Source of the DNA: Pterobdella sp. o SKG-2022
Taxonomy: Eukaryota; Annelida; Clitellata; Hirudinida; Piscicolidae
Length of the DNA: 64,000 nt
NCBI GenBank assembly: GCA_964035795.1
Contig: OZ038325.1
Location: 6,247,047-6,311,046, forward strand
Reading direction: 5' to 3'
Shown: piece by piece, positions 31,401 through 43,840 of the stretch
Layout: the number at the start of each line of letters is the position of its first letter
Numbering within the stretch: the stretch's first letter is position 1
Position numbers and translations under genes: made by a program
The notes under the pieces: model-generated
Database searches by the model: none
Seen by the model: only the letters and a program-made list of their open reading frames with translations
Told to the model about the DNA's origin: nothing

Positions 31401-34400
31401 TTTATCAGCATTCAAAAGGTTATTATGCATTATTATTGTTAACACTCATACTTTTATTATTATTTCCTAATGAAAATGTTATATGATGGTATTCCTACAG
31501 AGATACTTGAAAAGGCAGAGTTGAGAAGGTGAGAGTTTGAGGTGTTTATGTTTAGTTATTGTTGTAATAACAATATGATACTATTGTTGATGTTTTTATT
31601 ATTTTTTTTTGTTATTAATGTTTCTTTTATTTTTCTGTTATTATTATTTATTAGTTTTATTTAATAACTTGGAAGCTTTGCTTTTAAATGGTTTGCCTCA
31701 AGAATGGGAATTAGAGAAACACAATCAGTTTTATCTTTATTAAAACAAAATTTTCCTTATCTCCCACACTTCATCTTCAGGTAACTGTTATTAATTATCT
31801 AAAAACTGGGTGTGAGAGATATCAAAAAGGTTTGCTAACAAAGATATGAGATTGATTTTGTTTCAAGTTTTATTTTTTACTCATACACTTTTAAAAAAAT
31901 ATTTTTAAAAATTCTTTATACATTTAGTTTGTTTTTGGCAAATATGTTTTTAGAATTGAAATAGAAATTATACAAAGTTACTCTTTAGTGTTGAGAATTT
32001 TTGTCAAGCTGATAAAGTATATATGCTGAGGTGAAGAAATAAGACAATTGTTGGATGGAATTAAACAGGATTGCAAAAGAACTCAGAACTATGTATTAAG
32101 TCAAAAAAAAAAACTATTAACTAGGACTTACTTGAAATAAAAATAATAATAATGAAATAAATATGAAAATATCAAAACTACTGATATAAAATACAAAATT
32201 AATATTATTTTGATTTGAATATAACTATGAAAAAATATTGCTGCTGTTAATGTTATTATTACCTTGATGAGAATAAATAAGAGGCGAATGAAGTAAGTGG
32301 TTCAATTTAAGGAAATATTGTATTAAAAAAATAATAACTCAAAAACAAGAATACTTGAAAAATAAAAGAAAAAAGAAATAAAACAAATAAAAAAAGTAGA
32401 ATAAAATATAATAATAACAAAAAATACAAAAACGCTTTTGGAAACGTTACTTTTAACAGAAAGAATAAAAATGTAAATAAGATGATGATGACATTATAGA
32501 AAATCATAGAAGTACAACAAATAGTTAAAACAGTAACAATAATAATTAAATATAAAAACAATATTATAAAAATATAAATAAATGACAAAATCAAATCAAA
32601 TACAATGGCTGAACACCATCGCAAATAAATTCCTTTAAATTGAGTCAGTTTCTAGAGTTTTTCATATGTAATTGAAATATATTGCTCTATTGTTCATGTA
32701 GAGGAAAATTAATGGAATAATGATAAATACTAAAAAGAAAAAAAAACAATATATATAAAAGAATTAAAAAATAAAATGATATAAACCTGGATCTCTCCTC
32801 TTGAGAATGCGCACACTCTCAGCCATGAGACCATGCTTGCTCAGCTCCTCATGTAACTGTCATCAGTGTGAGAATAAGAATAATAAGAATAAGAAAAATA
32901 AAAATAATAACATATAAAAAATGATAATTTTTTTAAAATAATGAAAATAAAAAAAAACCATAAAATAATAACATCTTGTTCTTGAACTTCATCAGGCAAG
33001 TTTTTCACACGCACAATCACATCCTGTCTGTCCTTCACAAGTATATTATGTGTGCACAATTATAAATTTGACATGTCATGAAATCATTGAATCCATTTAG
33101 AGAAGAAAACAACTAAACACTGTCATTTTCTCCTTTTCCACCACCCTCATCTTTAATTCATCACTCCCATTTTCTTTCTTACAAACCCACCATCTTATTT
33201 TCCAATACACTCTATACAATTTTTACTTTTCTCCAACCCATCACTCTTCTTTCTTTTTCCCCTAATCCACAATCCCTCCTCTCCAACCCACTTTATAATC
33301 ATGGCTCTCCCTCTCATAACTCCGATCCCTGCTTCTTTTTCTCTCACTCGACTCCCCCCTAGGCCTGTAATCCACATCTTCATGGTGTCTTTTCCTGCTT
33401 TCCATTGAGTGCCTGCTGCTAGGAGAGTTATTTTTATGGTGTCTAATGGTTGGAGGACTGTCTTTGTAGCGGCTGCTACTGGGAGAGTTGTAAAACCTGC
33501 TGTTAGTAGGAGAATCATTATATCGTCTGTTGGTTGGAGGAGTGTTTTTGCGACGACTATTGATTGGGGATAGAGACCGTTTATCAGATTGTCTGGTGTA
33601 GGAAGGAGAAAAGTATTCATTAGATCCTCTGCTGTCTGTAGACTGGCGTTCAGACAGTTTATTATTATTGTGCTCTTTATAGCATCGTTCATCATTGTCA
33701 TAATCCTCAAAACGTCTGTTGTTTACAATTTGTCTAGTGATGGTATGATAATTTGGTATATTTTTAGTTTCAGTCACTATGTTTGTGTCATATTTATTTT
33801 TGTTAATGTCATTGTAGTTTTGATTGTCCATGCTATTGGTGTAGTTGAAACAATTGTCATTATCTTTATAATCAGGCCTTCTTTCATTTGGGTTATCTAG
33901 ATAATTCTGCCTACTATTGTTGTTGTAACTTTTTCTATTATTGTTGAAATTTTGTCTATTATCATTAAAACTATATCTATTATCACTATAACCCCCTCTC
34001 TGATAAGTGCTATCTCTTAAATCATTATCAGCTAATCTATTATCATTTAATCCAGTTCTATTATCATTTATTCTGTTATTATACAACTGTCTATTATCTA
34101 AATCCATCAAAGGAATGATGTTATTGTTGTTATCTTGAGATCTGCTGTTCCATCCACGATCATTATAATTGCCACCATAACTTCTCTGATCTGCACTATA
34201 TTCGTTGGATCGTCCCTCATAAGTTCCACCATCTTGATTGTAACTCCTCCAGTTGTTTCTTGCAGCTTGTTGAATTGATCTGTAGTTAATTATATTTATA
34301 ATTTGATTTTTCATTTTTTTAACCGTATATTAAAATATCAAAAACTTTTGAATAAAACCTGTTTGGTGCATTGTAAGAATTACTTTGGATCAAATTATTG

Positions 34401-34465
34401 GCCAGATTGTTCAAGTTTGCCATTTTAATCTGATCAAAAATGTTCGTTAAGTTATAATTGTTCAT
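25694..34465 (-). CDS. RBM5/10-like: RBM5/RBM10-type RNA-binding splicing factor (18 exons), no G-patch
   Basis: RBM5/6/10 proteins act in the nucleus on early spliceosomes and steer alternative splicing. Exons: 34465-34359, 34279-33292, 33032-32973, 32856-32787, 31255-31188, 30495-30370, 30101-30041, 29876-29814, 29473-29400, 29220-29166, 29060-28928, 28691-28582, 28400-28297, 28070-27882, 27693-27538, 26672-26584, 26214-26115, 25759-25694. They sum to 2,619 nt (872 residues plus stop) with every phase agreeing. Domain order is Arg/Ser/Asn-rich N-terminus, RRM1 (about 370-455), RanBP2 finger (467-490), RRM2 (about 510-600), Gln-rich, OCRE (about 645-700), C2H2 finger (about 823-848). Twenty-one residues follow the finger exon, then a TGA. 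Vertebrate relatives add about 150 residues and a G-patch there. I cannot tell RBM5 from RBM10. Confidence 0.88.
26846..26874 (+). mobile_element. Degenerate LINE 3'-tail relic
   Basis: CCTAGTATGGAAACCGACAT and the following AAAGAATG match, with changes and a short gap, the CATGCTAGCATGGAAACGGA tail seen intact at 60687-60725. It lies antisense in an RBM intron. Confidence 0.45.
27882..28400 (-). CDS. RBM-like exons 13-14: OCRE domain
   Basis: The aromatic repeat pattern RYIYDEGSSFYYDPLTKLHY, then DSNSQ joined across the intron to YFYDSEKRLYLYWDGNN, is the OCRE octamer repeat of RBM5/RBM10, which binds the proline-rich tails of SmN/B/B'. The exon join is phase 0 (CAG|GTGCTT to GCAG|TAC). An Ala/Glu/Lys-rich helix follows. 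Confidence 0.9.
28418..28558. repeat. (AT)n followed by (CTAT)n microsatellites
   Basis: (AT)n at 28418-28452 and CTAT/ATTT repeats at about 28470-28558, in the RBM-like intron between exons 12 and 13. Confidence 0.95.
28582..29876 (-). CDS. RBM-like exons 8-12: RRM2 and Gln-rich segment
   Basis: RRM2 spans exons 8-11: TMLIRGLNMITDEARIKEAL (RNP2 and helix 1), VFIVRDSKDRTSCG, the RNP1 strand GYGFIWLPS, and the closing SHPLSIDGVTVTLNY. RBM5 has LHPPLKIDGKTIGVDF there. Exon 12 is a Gln-rich tail. Splice choice at the ends of exons 11 and 12 rests on phase. Confidence 0.82.
29650..29696 (+). mobile_element. Solo LINE/SINE 3' tail
   Basis: A 40-bp block, CCCATGCTAGCATGGAAACG then GACGTAAAACGATGATGA, is nearly identical to the 3' end of the LINE relic at 60.7 kb. 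No body is recognisable upstream. It lies antisense in the RBM-like intron between exons 8 and 9. Confidence 0.7.
30041..33032 (-). CDS. RBM-like exons 3-7: RRM1 and RanBP2-type zinc finger
   Basis: Exon 3 gives RRM strand 1 (DVIVRVKNLPDEVQEQD), exon 4 helix 1 and strand 2 (LSKHGLMAESVRILKRRD), exon 5 the RNP1 region (KRLTFVEFKTPNDAQHW), and exon 6 the last strand (ILYMDND). RNP1 here is KRLTFVEF where RBM5 has RGFAFVEF, so one of the aromatic RNA-stacking positions is Leu. Exons 6-7 form the finger GDWKCSKCGCVNFKRRDKCF plus KC, the W-x-C-x2-C-N-C-x2-C pattern of RanBP2 fingers that read GGU-type RNA. Confidence 0.88.
33292..34465 (-). CDS. RBM-like exons 1-2: disordered Arg/Ser/Asn N-terminus
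   Basis: Exon 1 starts at MNNYNLTNIFDQ, and a second in-frame Met (MANLNNLANN) could also start. Exon 2 encodes about 330 residues: Asp-Asn-Arg repeats (about 33930-34110), then about five tandem units of 9-10 residues with Ser-Pro and Arg-Tyr or Arg-His (about 33405-33560, for example NDSPTNSRFY). An Arg/Glu/Ser basic patch (KRSRDRSYERESHDYK) ends just before RRM1. Such RS-type ends mediate protein contacts in splicing factors. Confidence 0.8.
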
Positions 34466-34776
34466 TTTGATTTATACAAGTAACAATTGCAATAAATTTT
34501 ATAAGTATTTTTTAATGAAATTCAAAAAAACATTTTGGTTATTGCGCTATGTTTGAAATAATCACGAAGAAAATCTCTCGAAGGCAGAAAAGAAAACGTG
34601 ATACGCCGTGGAAAACAGACATCGTGTTTGATTTTGCTAATTTTTATCCAAAATTAAAATAGGCTTAAAATGAAAAAAAATATTTTGTTTTATTTTAATA
34701 AATTAAAAATTATGTTTATTTCATCTTAAATTAACTTTGAAATTTCACCTGTATTTAGATTTTGAATAAAAACAAC
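34466..34776. promoter_or_regulatory. Putative bidirectional promoter (RBM / membrane protein)
   Basis: Only 311 bp separate the RBM-like start codon (-) from the membrane-protein start codon (+). The interval contains a moderately GC-richer patch (about 34565-34620, with TCTCTCGAAGG and TACGCCGTGG) in otherwise AT-rich DNA. Shared promoter use is inferred from the head-to-head layout. Confidence 0.55.
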
Positions 34777-36497
34777 ATGAATTCATATATGGAAAAAAGG
34801 CTTTTAGATTTGCATAAAAACACTAAACGAGAAAATATTTTAACAAGACTTCTGGCTTCCTTTATTGGCTACTCCACAGCTATCTTCATTCCCTTTGCTC
34901 ATCTAGGTAAGCTCAAAAATACACACAGAAAAACTTTTATATCAAATGAAATTCAATTTGTTTATTAATTAATAAATTATTTTTAATTGAATAAACTAAA
35001 ACATTTTAAGGTCTTCTCTACAGTTTCTGGGCAAGAAACAAACCGGCAGTGGACCGGCATTCTTGTACATGCTCCTGTTTCGATACCATTTTTAGAGGTC
35101 AAAAATCTATTAACAAGATTTAATAATTGAATATTTCTGTTCAAATAGCTTAAGCTAGTAACCTGTGTGAGACATAAGTAAAGGTTCTAGGGTTTTGCAA
35201 CTCTAGCTCAATAACGTCTTCATCATTTGAGACGCAACTTACTATCACAGTTTTTAAATGCACTAAAAATCCATCTGAAGTTGTTTCATAAAAAATTAAA
35301 TACAACTGTTATAATGAATATCAAACAATAAAACACCACCAAAAAAACAAAGGAAAGTATGAGTGGTCCCCAAGCACATACAAACACATTTACTTCAACA
35401 CTACTATCGAAACCTTCAAAATCTTCGTCATCCTAGTTTTTGGTGTGATAATATGTTATGAAACTGTGAAGAATTTAGTGAATTTAATAAGCTTAAAAGT
35501 TGCAAGAATTTCTTTCATTGTGGTTCTTGCTTCTTCCATCTACCCTCATTATTATGGCTTGTGGAACTTTTTCCAATATATCAATGAAGAGTTTTTCTTT
35601 CAATGGTTGGTAATTTTATTATCATACACCATATCTTTATAGCTATTAGTTAAATCTCATAATAACAAAAAAATAATTTTTATAATTAAATTCAATTATA
35701 CCATTTGTTGTTTATTTTAAATGATTTAAATATCAACATCAACACTGGAACAATACATTAAACCCCTCTCCAAATCACCACATAGCATCATCCAACACTG
35801 CATTACCTGTTCAATATACCACACCACACATCTCTGGCAACATATTATAACAAAGCACATCACACCATAATACTCTGAACCACACACAACCAAATTTCTC
35901 GCACAACCTAAACCCTATCCCTCCAGGTACCACCAATCATTCTTCTCCATCACAGAACTTCTTTCCTCTTCTATAATTTTAAACCTATGTGACGGTAGAA
36001 GATCTATAAAAACATGGAAGTTACTGGTGGTGTTGTGTGTTTCAGTAGTTCATTTGTTTGTATCGTTTAAAGATCAATTCATGAGGAATGTTATCAAAAT
36101 GGAAGGAAAGGATTTTGAGGTGAGTAGAGGAAAAGGGGGATTAATTGAAAAGGTTACGAGCGAGATAGCTTGAAGTTTTTTTTATGCTAACTACTCTATA
36201 TCTGTTATAACGTCATGTGGGAATGACTAGAAATAGGTCATTCATACAAACAACATTACATTTTGAAAAAAAATAATGATATAACACTACGTAAAAATCA
36301 TATACCTACCATCAATAAGACACCCGATAAAATAAACCCTGAAACAGATCATGAGGGACCTAGGCTTAACCTTGGGAGATGTGACTCACGTGGCCATAAC
36401 GGTGTGGCATTTAAGGAAGAGCAGAGTTTTAAAAGAAGAATTATTGATTTTTTTATTAGCCGTGGCTCTTATGAGCACACTAGCTTGTTCTCTATAA
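34777..36497 (+). CDS. Conserved multi-pass membrane protein, family not named (5 exons)
   Basis: Exons 34777-34906, 35011-35097, 35353-35605, 35927-36119 and 36348-36497 join in phase to 813 nt, 270 residues plus stop. I count about six to seven hydrophobic segments: LLASFIGYSTAIFIPFAHLG, FVILVFGVIICYETV, ISFIVVLASSIYPHYYGLW, TELLSSSIILNLC, LLVVLCVSVVHLFVSF, a weaker one near VTHVAITVW, and LLIFLLAVALMSTLACSL. A Cys-rich loop (HSCTCSCFDTIFRG) precedes segment 2. The motifs SSIYPHYY, W-HQSFFSITELLS and the Asp-Gln-Phe turn recall a conserved animal membrane family whose name I cannot recover, so no function is proposed. The last exon is read as IMRDLGLTLGDV. A longer open frame at 36263-36547 is its shadow. 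Confidence 0.82.
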
Positions 36498-36588
36498 TAA
36501 TTATTGTAGCTAATTGTATAAGTATTTTTACTGCAAAAGATAATTGACTGTATGTGTATAATAATGCTTTTTTTGGAAAATTAAAATT

Positions 36589-36594
36589 TTTATT
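36589..36594 (-). terminator. UTP20 polyadenylation signal AATAAA
   Basis: A canonical AATAAA on the minus strand lies about 30 nt after the UTP20 stop codon (36627-36625). The opposite gene stops at 36497, so the two 3' untranslated regions must lie within or overlap the 127-bp gap. Confidence 0.6.
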
Positions 36595-36624
36595 TCAAAT
36601 GAACAAAACATGTTTAAAATTATC

Positions 36625-39600
36625 TCAATGTTTTTTTTTCATTTTTTTATTTCTATTTTTCTTTATCTTTCTTTTGACAAACAATTCTGGATTGGTGGTT
36701 GCCTGAAAAAAGAAAAATCAATAAAAACCAAAACTAAAAAAATAATTATAACATCAGTTATATCAATAAAAACCTATTCACGTACCAGTTGTTTTCGCTT
36801 AATCTTCTTGCTACTTTTCCTCTCATTAAGTTTCTTATTAATTGAAGCTGTCATCTTGGAATAAAACATGATTCCAACTTCTTTTTGAACTTCCTCTAAA
36901 ACTCCGCTCACAACTTCTTTCAAAGTCCCTTCTGGAATTGTTGAATTTTGATAGGAGTGAAAGAAGTGTAGGAGTGTAATGAAGTGAGAGTGGAGGGGGG
37001 TAAAGACTGATGGAGAGTAGATGAAGGGTAAAGACTGAAGTGAATGGTGGTTGAATATGATAGGATGAGCATTAAGTGTGGCTGGTATTTTATGAAGTGT
37101 AGTGGGATAGACTACTTCTATCCAATTCATAACAAAAAAAAATTTTGTAACGATTTGCGCTGTTGAATGAGATTTGGCGTCGTTACACAAAACATCATAT
37201 AAAAAATACCCATAATAGTTTTTCAAAGAACAAAAATAATTTGCAAACTCCTTACAACCAACCATGAATAGGTGAGTTGTCAAGAGCCTGACGAAGGAGT
37301 GGAGTGAGGAAGGTGGTGATGTGGGTTCGAATGCAGTCGCCTCCCAACAATGATATCAAAGCTCCTTGCCATACAAAGATTGCTAGGCGCTGTTAGATGA
37401 GAAAGATTTTGGAATTTATTCAATTAAGAATAAATTGATCGATAGGTAATTAGACAACAGATAAATAGGTAAATGGATAGAAGTATGAAGATAAAGATAG
37501 ATAGACGGTAAAACAGAATGATAGATAAACAGTTAGACAAACAAACACTAACCTTAGTGGCACATTTGGGGTTATGAACCACTTCCATCCAGGTTTCCCT
37601 CAACACCCTCCTCAACAACCATCCCACAGATACCCCCTTCTCACCACCATCATCATCATTATCCCCATCACCGTTGATATTATCTTCATAATCATTATCC
37701 TCATCATTATCGTTTTTAATATCCTTCTTTTTCTTTTTCACCTCTTCTTCCTCTTCCTCCTCTTTCTTCCTCGTCTTCATCTCGATACGATGAATGATCA
37801 ACGCCACGTGACGTAGGCAACGAGTCACCTGATAATAAACAAAAAATAAATTATATCACTTAAAAACAATATTTTTTCATAATAATAAAATAACAATCCA
37901 AAATTAATAATGTAAATAAAAACTTCGGTAGCGAGGGAAACAGATATGATAGGAGCAGAAAACTGGTGACATAATAATCCTACTAGTGTGTGTATCTGGA
38001 AAACAGAAAAACTAATAAAAAATCAATAATTATAATAATAAAAATTTTTTAAATTAAATGAATAATAACACTCATAATGATAATAAATAATAATGATATC
38101 ATTATTCACCTTATTCACAAAACCTTCCCGGAAGTACCTCAACCGAGGTTTAAAAAACCTTCCTACATCTTCCTTTTCTTCATCCTCAATTTTTCTTTTT
38201 CTCGACATTCTATCAACGGCGTTACCATTCTTATACGTAATTTTTTTCTCACCAGTATGCTCATAGTTATCAGTAATCTTTATCTTTTTATTAACAATCC
38301 CATCATCATCATCACCATTCATACCACCATCCTCCTCTTCTTCATTTTCATAGTCCTTATTGATGGCTTGTAGGAGGATGTTGAATATTTGACACAATTT
38401 CTTCCTCACCCCATCATGAGAATGTTTCATGAGGTTTTCAAGGTGGTCTGTGTAGTGTGAAGTGGAAGATGAGGGAGATATTGAAAGAAAAGTGGAGAGG
38501 TGGGAAAAAAGGATAAAGATAAAAAAGTGAGAAGTAAAAATAGAAATGAGAAAGAAGAGGAAAGAAAAGCGAGAATTAAAGAAATAATTTGACCATTAAA
38601 TGAGTCAATAAAATATGAACAATCAAATGTCGAATGAACCAATCACTGACTGAGAAGTCTAGAAAGAAGGTCATCCAATGAAACGTCTAGGAAGACAGAA
38701 TGCTCGGTGGCCATGGCGAGAATTAGGTCAAGGGTATGGAAAAGATACCTGTCATTGCTTCGTTGTTCTGTTACGTCAGACTGGGGGACAATGACGATTT
38801 TAATGAGCCATTTTGTTATTCCTAAATCAATAAATTTATAACTCTATCTACTTATCCATGCATTCATGGAGGAATCAAGTCATTTAATTCTTCAGAGCAT
38901 TCTTACAATATTTCATCTTCTCTCTTTTCAACCAATCATTCTTCTTATTCGTCAAACCTTCAACCATTTTCATCCTTCGACTTCAACCTATCCCCCCACT
39001 CACACTTTCAAAGGTGCCACTGCCAAGGCAAGCCTCCACGATTTTCAATACCTCCTGATAATGATCTTTGTTCGATGAAGTCATCAACTCTTTGACCACT
39101 ATCGAAGCCATTGTTCTAACGTCGGTCTAATAGGCAATAATGAGTGGAATTGAAAAAAAGAAATTTACAAAAGTAAAATAGTAATAAAAAGTTTAACAAA
39201 AATAATAATAATAATGATAATAATAATAAATATTACTTTGTGATTGGCCATCCACTCAAGGGCAAGCTTCACTAATTTAGAGCGCTGATCGCATGAGACC
39301 TGATGAAAAATGATAATAATAGTGATAATAACAATCTTTGATTAGTCAATAAAAATATTTTTAAAATATATAAACATGATACTCAATAAAAACATTTAAA
39401 AAAATAAACAAAAAAAATGAAATTTGAAAAAAAAACAAAAATAAATCAACCAAAACCTCCTTCAACCAATCAAACCACTCAAGCCGACAGAACAATGAAA
39501 CAAGAACCTTGATGGAGAGAGCGTGAATGGACTGATGGAGCAGGAGTGAAGTGGAATGTGATGACTCATTTAGTCTGGAAAGAGACAGTTGCAGGAAGAT

Positions 39601-39644
39601 GGTTGATGAGTGCTGGTCCAATAGGGGCTGTGTGGTGGTGCGTA

Positions 39645-39678
<34 letters not shown>

Positions 39679-42464
39679 ATGTTGTGTTGTGGAATGTGAT
39701 GTGATATGGTGTGATCTAGTGTGAAAGGATATGGTGTGGTGAGGGTGTGGTATAGTGTGATGTGGTGTGGGAGGATGATGCGATGAAATGGTGGTGAGAA
39801 GTGTGAGTGATAGAGATATAGATGTTACAAGTTATTGTTTGTCAAATTGCTTGATTAAGGGAAAATTATTGGTGGTGTTTTATAACAGCTTGATAACAGG
39901 GTTGTAGTGTAGTGAGACTGTTTTAAAATTGCTAAAAACCTGTGGAAAAACTTCAATCATCTGTCTGATCATCGCCAATGACGAGACACGCCCACTCTCC
40001 ATCTCGTATTCCAATTGGCGCGCGTAAAAACTTACGTGTGACGCCATGGTTTTAAAGTCCAATGGGTAGTCGAGTAAGTAGGTCATCATCACCTGGTGGC
40101 CAATCAAAAAACGGTAATTAAATAATAATAAAAAATATTTTTTAATAAGGTGAGTAAATATTAGCGAAATCAAAAAATATAATTATCAAAAGAACCTTGC
40201 GGTATTTAGCTTTGATGACGTCGTCAGCAGCCGTGATGCTCAGCTGTTGCACCCGTTGCAGAAGTTCTGTCAGTTCCGGGCATTGCAGCTTGCGTTTCAA
40301 AACTGCCTATGATTGGTTGGCAAAAAAAACTCTAAATTTACTTGTTTCGAATTTTATGAAATTTAAAACAAAATGAATAAAAACATAAAAAATAGAAACT
40401 AAAAAAAAATATACAAATAAATAGAACCATAATGATGGAGAAGGAGGCGTGATGATGAAGGTGCTTATCGGCATGCAGAAGGAGGATATGGAGGTGGGAA
40501 GAGGAGATGGGGTGAGAAGGCATGTGGGTCAGGATGGTCTCTATTACCTGTATAGGTCATGCAGTGGTTATCATCATCATCGTCATCTTTATCATAGCCA
40601 TCATCATCACCATCATCACTGTCATCATCAACATTATCATTTTGACAAACAGTCAAAATTAACTGTTTAAAAATAACATAAAGAACTATTAAAGGATCAA
40701 AATATAGATGAAATACTGGTAACAAACAGGATATAAAAAGAAAAACTTCTACTACTACTACTAATAATAATAATTATTATTATTAATATTATTATTACTA
40801 TTATTATTATTATTATAAAAGAGCAAAATAAAAAAATGAAGCAACCTTGAATGAACACTCGACCAGCTGAGAATGCAGCCCACCAGTGCTACTGCTTGTG
40901 GCGTTCACAAACAACTTATCTACCAGCTGATTGGTTGGTACTATTATTTTTATTATCCCTTTTTATCACTATTATTTTTATTAGCATGTTTTAGACCAAG
41001 GATAATTGAGGCCATACTGGCTTTACCAGATTTACTATAATCACTATTAATTGACGAATTAAATGATTAGGAAATAATAAAAAAAACAACAACAACAATA
41101 ATAATAATAATAACAATAACGAAAACAACAGACACCCTACCATATTGATAGAGTGGTGGAAAGAGGGGAGTTGTTGGGAACATAAGACGTTCAAGCATTT
41201 GAGGCTCTCTATTGCCACCTACGTCATCGTTAATAATTATTATTTTCAAAATTAATAATTATTAATTTTACAATTATTATTATTAATGCTACATTATCAG
41301 CACCATCATTACTATGATTATCAAAAGTTATACTGATCTTATCAATTTAATTATTTGAAGATTTGAAAATAATAAAAAAATGATGAAAAAATCCAAAAAG
41401 ACTGAAAATATAACAGCTGACACCTTTAGTTGCTTATGATCAGCAGCGAAGCAGAGAACAGCAACGAAGCTGTCCACCTCCTCCCTGCTTACCTGGTGCT
41501 TCTTCAGCAACCGATGCAGCAGCTAAAGATTCAAATGAAATTATTGAATTAAATTATCAATAAATTTTGAATGAAAATTTCAATTGAAATAATTAGGTTT
41601 AAACTGTGGAAATTTTGTATAAAAATTAAATAAGTTTAATAAATAAAAGTAAAAAAGCTTTTGAATAAATTAAATTCTATTTTTAGAATATTTAAAGTCT
41701 GCTAAATATCACATTCCAAACGACCTTTAAAGCAAAAGTCCAAACTAAATGCTGATTGGATGCAACAGATTGTGGGCGAGGCTTGGAAGGATCAACTGGC
41801 AGCAACAAGCTGTATGATGCAGCAGTTGCTGTGGTTACCTTTTCTTTTTTCTCGTCCGTACTTCTGCAATCAAAATGCACATTGTTGAATGGATCGAATT
41901 ACCAATGAATGTTGAATGGATCGAATAATAATCACCGAAAATCGTTATATTTTTTCTAACATGTTTGAGGCACAAACATCTTAACAGCTGAACTATACAA
42001 AGATTGTGATCTCAAGTCGTCTTCAATCTTCATTACCATCACCATCAAGTGATCCCCTCTACTACTGCTTCAACACTACAAACACCTACAACAACCACCA
42101 ATTTTTTTGAGCACCACAACTCCAACAACAACCTCAACACCCACAATAATCCCAACACCCACTCACAAAACGGGAGCAACAAGAGAGTAGATGAGTTGGA
42201 GAAGGAAGGGTAGAGGTAGTGATTGGTTCTCAAGCACTCCCCTCACCATCCTCATCATCACCTCTTCCAACCTTACCAGAACCTTGTGCTTGCGAGTTTC
42301 TTCTGTCAACTTTTGTTATTATTATTATTTGTTATTACTAATAATTATTATTATTATTATTATTGTTACTATTATTATTATTAACTTATAAACCATTGTG
42401 TTTTGAATCTACTATCGTATTATGTAGGCTACCCTACTAACAAAACTATGATTATATTGTTCTG

Positions 42465-42495
<31 letters not shown>

Positions 42496-43840
42496 TATTA
42501 CCAATATTCACAAAATATAACTATAATAATGGCTATTTGGTTATGTTTATAACACTACCACGCACCTCTTTAATTCTCACAATGATGGCGGGAAGAGATG
42601 AAGGTGATGAGTATGATGTCATCAATCTGAAATAATATTAATCATAAAAACAATAATATAAAAAAATAATAAAATAGAAATAATAATGATGGAAATAATA
42701 ATTACAATATCAACCTTAAAATTTACTTTTCATCATTAAATAGACTAATTTAGTTATTGATATTAATAAATTTTTACCATTAAGAAAAAAATACATCATT
42801 ATTATTATTATTCTTGTTATTTTTTTTATTATTAAGCATCAGCACCGACCTCAGTGCGTCAAAAGCTTTGATACCCCTCGCCTCGAACAAGTTTCTGGAA
42901 ATAATACAACATAAATTGAAAAAAAATAATAACCCTAACAGTAATAATAAAAATATTATTATTATTATTATTGATAATAATAATAACAGAACCGTTTGAT
43001 CTTCTCAACCTCCTTTTCTTCAGACCCAGCTCCTACCAAGTCTCCCTCGAAGATCTGTTCACCAATTCAAAAAACCATAAAATTTAAGTGAAGTAAAAAC
43101 AAAACAAATAAACAAGAAAAAAAAAATGAAATATTAATAAAATAATATCAAAAATAACTACACTGAACCTCTAACAAAACAGGCATGCTCTCGTCCAAAT
43201 CTCTCACTGTCATGGCCGGAGATCTGTGGATGATAATGATAATATTATTATTGTTAATGATCAAATTAGATTGAATAAAAATATTAAATAGAAGCCAAAT
43301 AAATTTTGAATAAAAACATAAAATGATTTGAATGAGAATACATATATGAATAATAATAACAAAAAATAATAATAATAATAATAAGAAGAACAATAATAAT
43401 GAAAATAATAAAAATAGTAACAACAAAGGATTGGAGAGGTTGTGGTTGTGTAGTTCATTGAGGATGCTCCATGCGCTGAACGATAATACGTGCAACTGTC
43501 AGAATGATTACAGAACAATAAAAAAACAAAAAAATTTAAATTAATGATATTCAATAAAAAAGATAATGATATTATACAATTAAAAATAATAAAAATAATA
43601 AAATTAACACTGAATAAAATAGATGGAAATAAAAAAAACAATAAACATAATAAATAAAAATAAAAACAACCTGATAACCCCTATTTAGATGCGATTTGAG
43701 CTCTCCAAAGATGGTCTTGAGATGTTTCCCGCCAAAACAGACAGCCATCTTCTTTAAAGTATTCCTGCTCACGTGGCGTACCTCCAAAGAGCGGGAATTT
43801 AAGAAGTAACACAATTTGGCTACTAGTCTGTGTGTTGCGT
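36625..43840 (-). CDS. UTP20: UTP20 C-terminal exons (about 24)
   Basis: Exon positions (kb, edges approximate): 43.83-43.68, 43.50-43.43, 43.23-43.16, 43.06-42.99, 42.90-42.85, 42.63-42.56, 42.29-42.18, 41.88-41.72, 41.52-41.42, 41.22-41.14, 40.94-40.85, 40.55-40.44, 40.31-40.19, 40.09-39.95, 39.64-39.46, 39.30-39.24, 39.13-39.00, 38.83-38.64, 38.45-38.11, 38.00-37.92, 37.83-37.56, 37.39-37.26, 36.94-36.79, then 36702-36625. Matches include VRHVSRNTLKKMAVCFG (human IRDIARSTLAKIIEDLG), VLKRKLQCPELTELLQRVQQ (ILSRKLLVPEIDEVMRKVSK) and QLEYEMESGRVSSLAMI (QLNYEHETGRESTLEMI). The last two exons join KRKQL to ATTNPELFVKRKIKK (human KRKALEFVTNPDI), phase 0. Confidence 0.82.

Noticed and set aside
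36263..36547. A 94-codon plus-strand open frame at the end of the membrane gene.
   Set aside because: Another frame of the same DNA carries the in-phase last exon (IMRDLGLTLGDV to TAA), so this one is a shadow.
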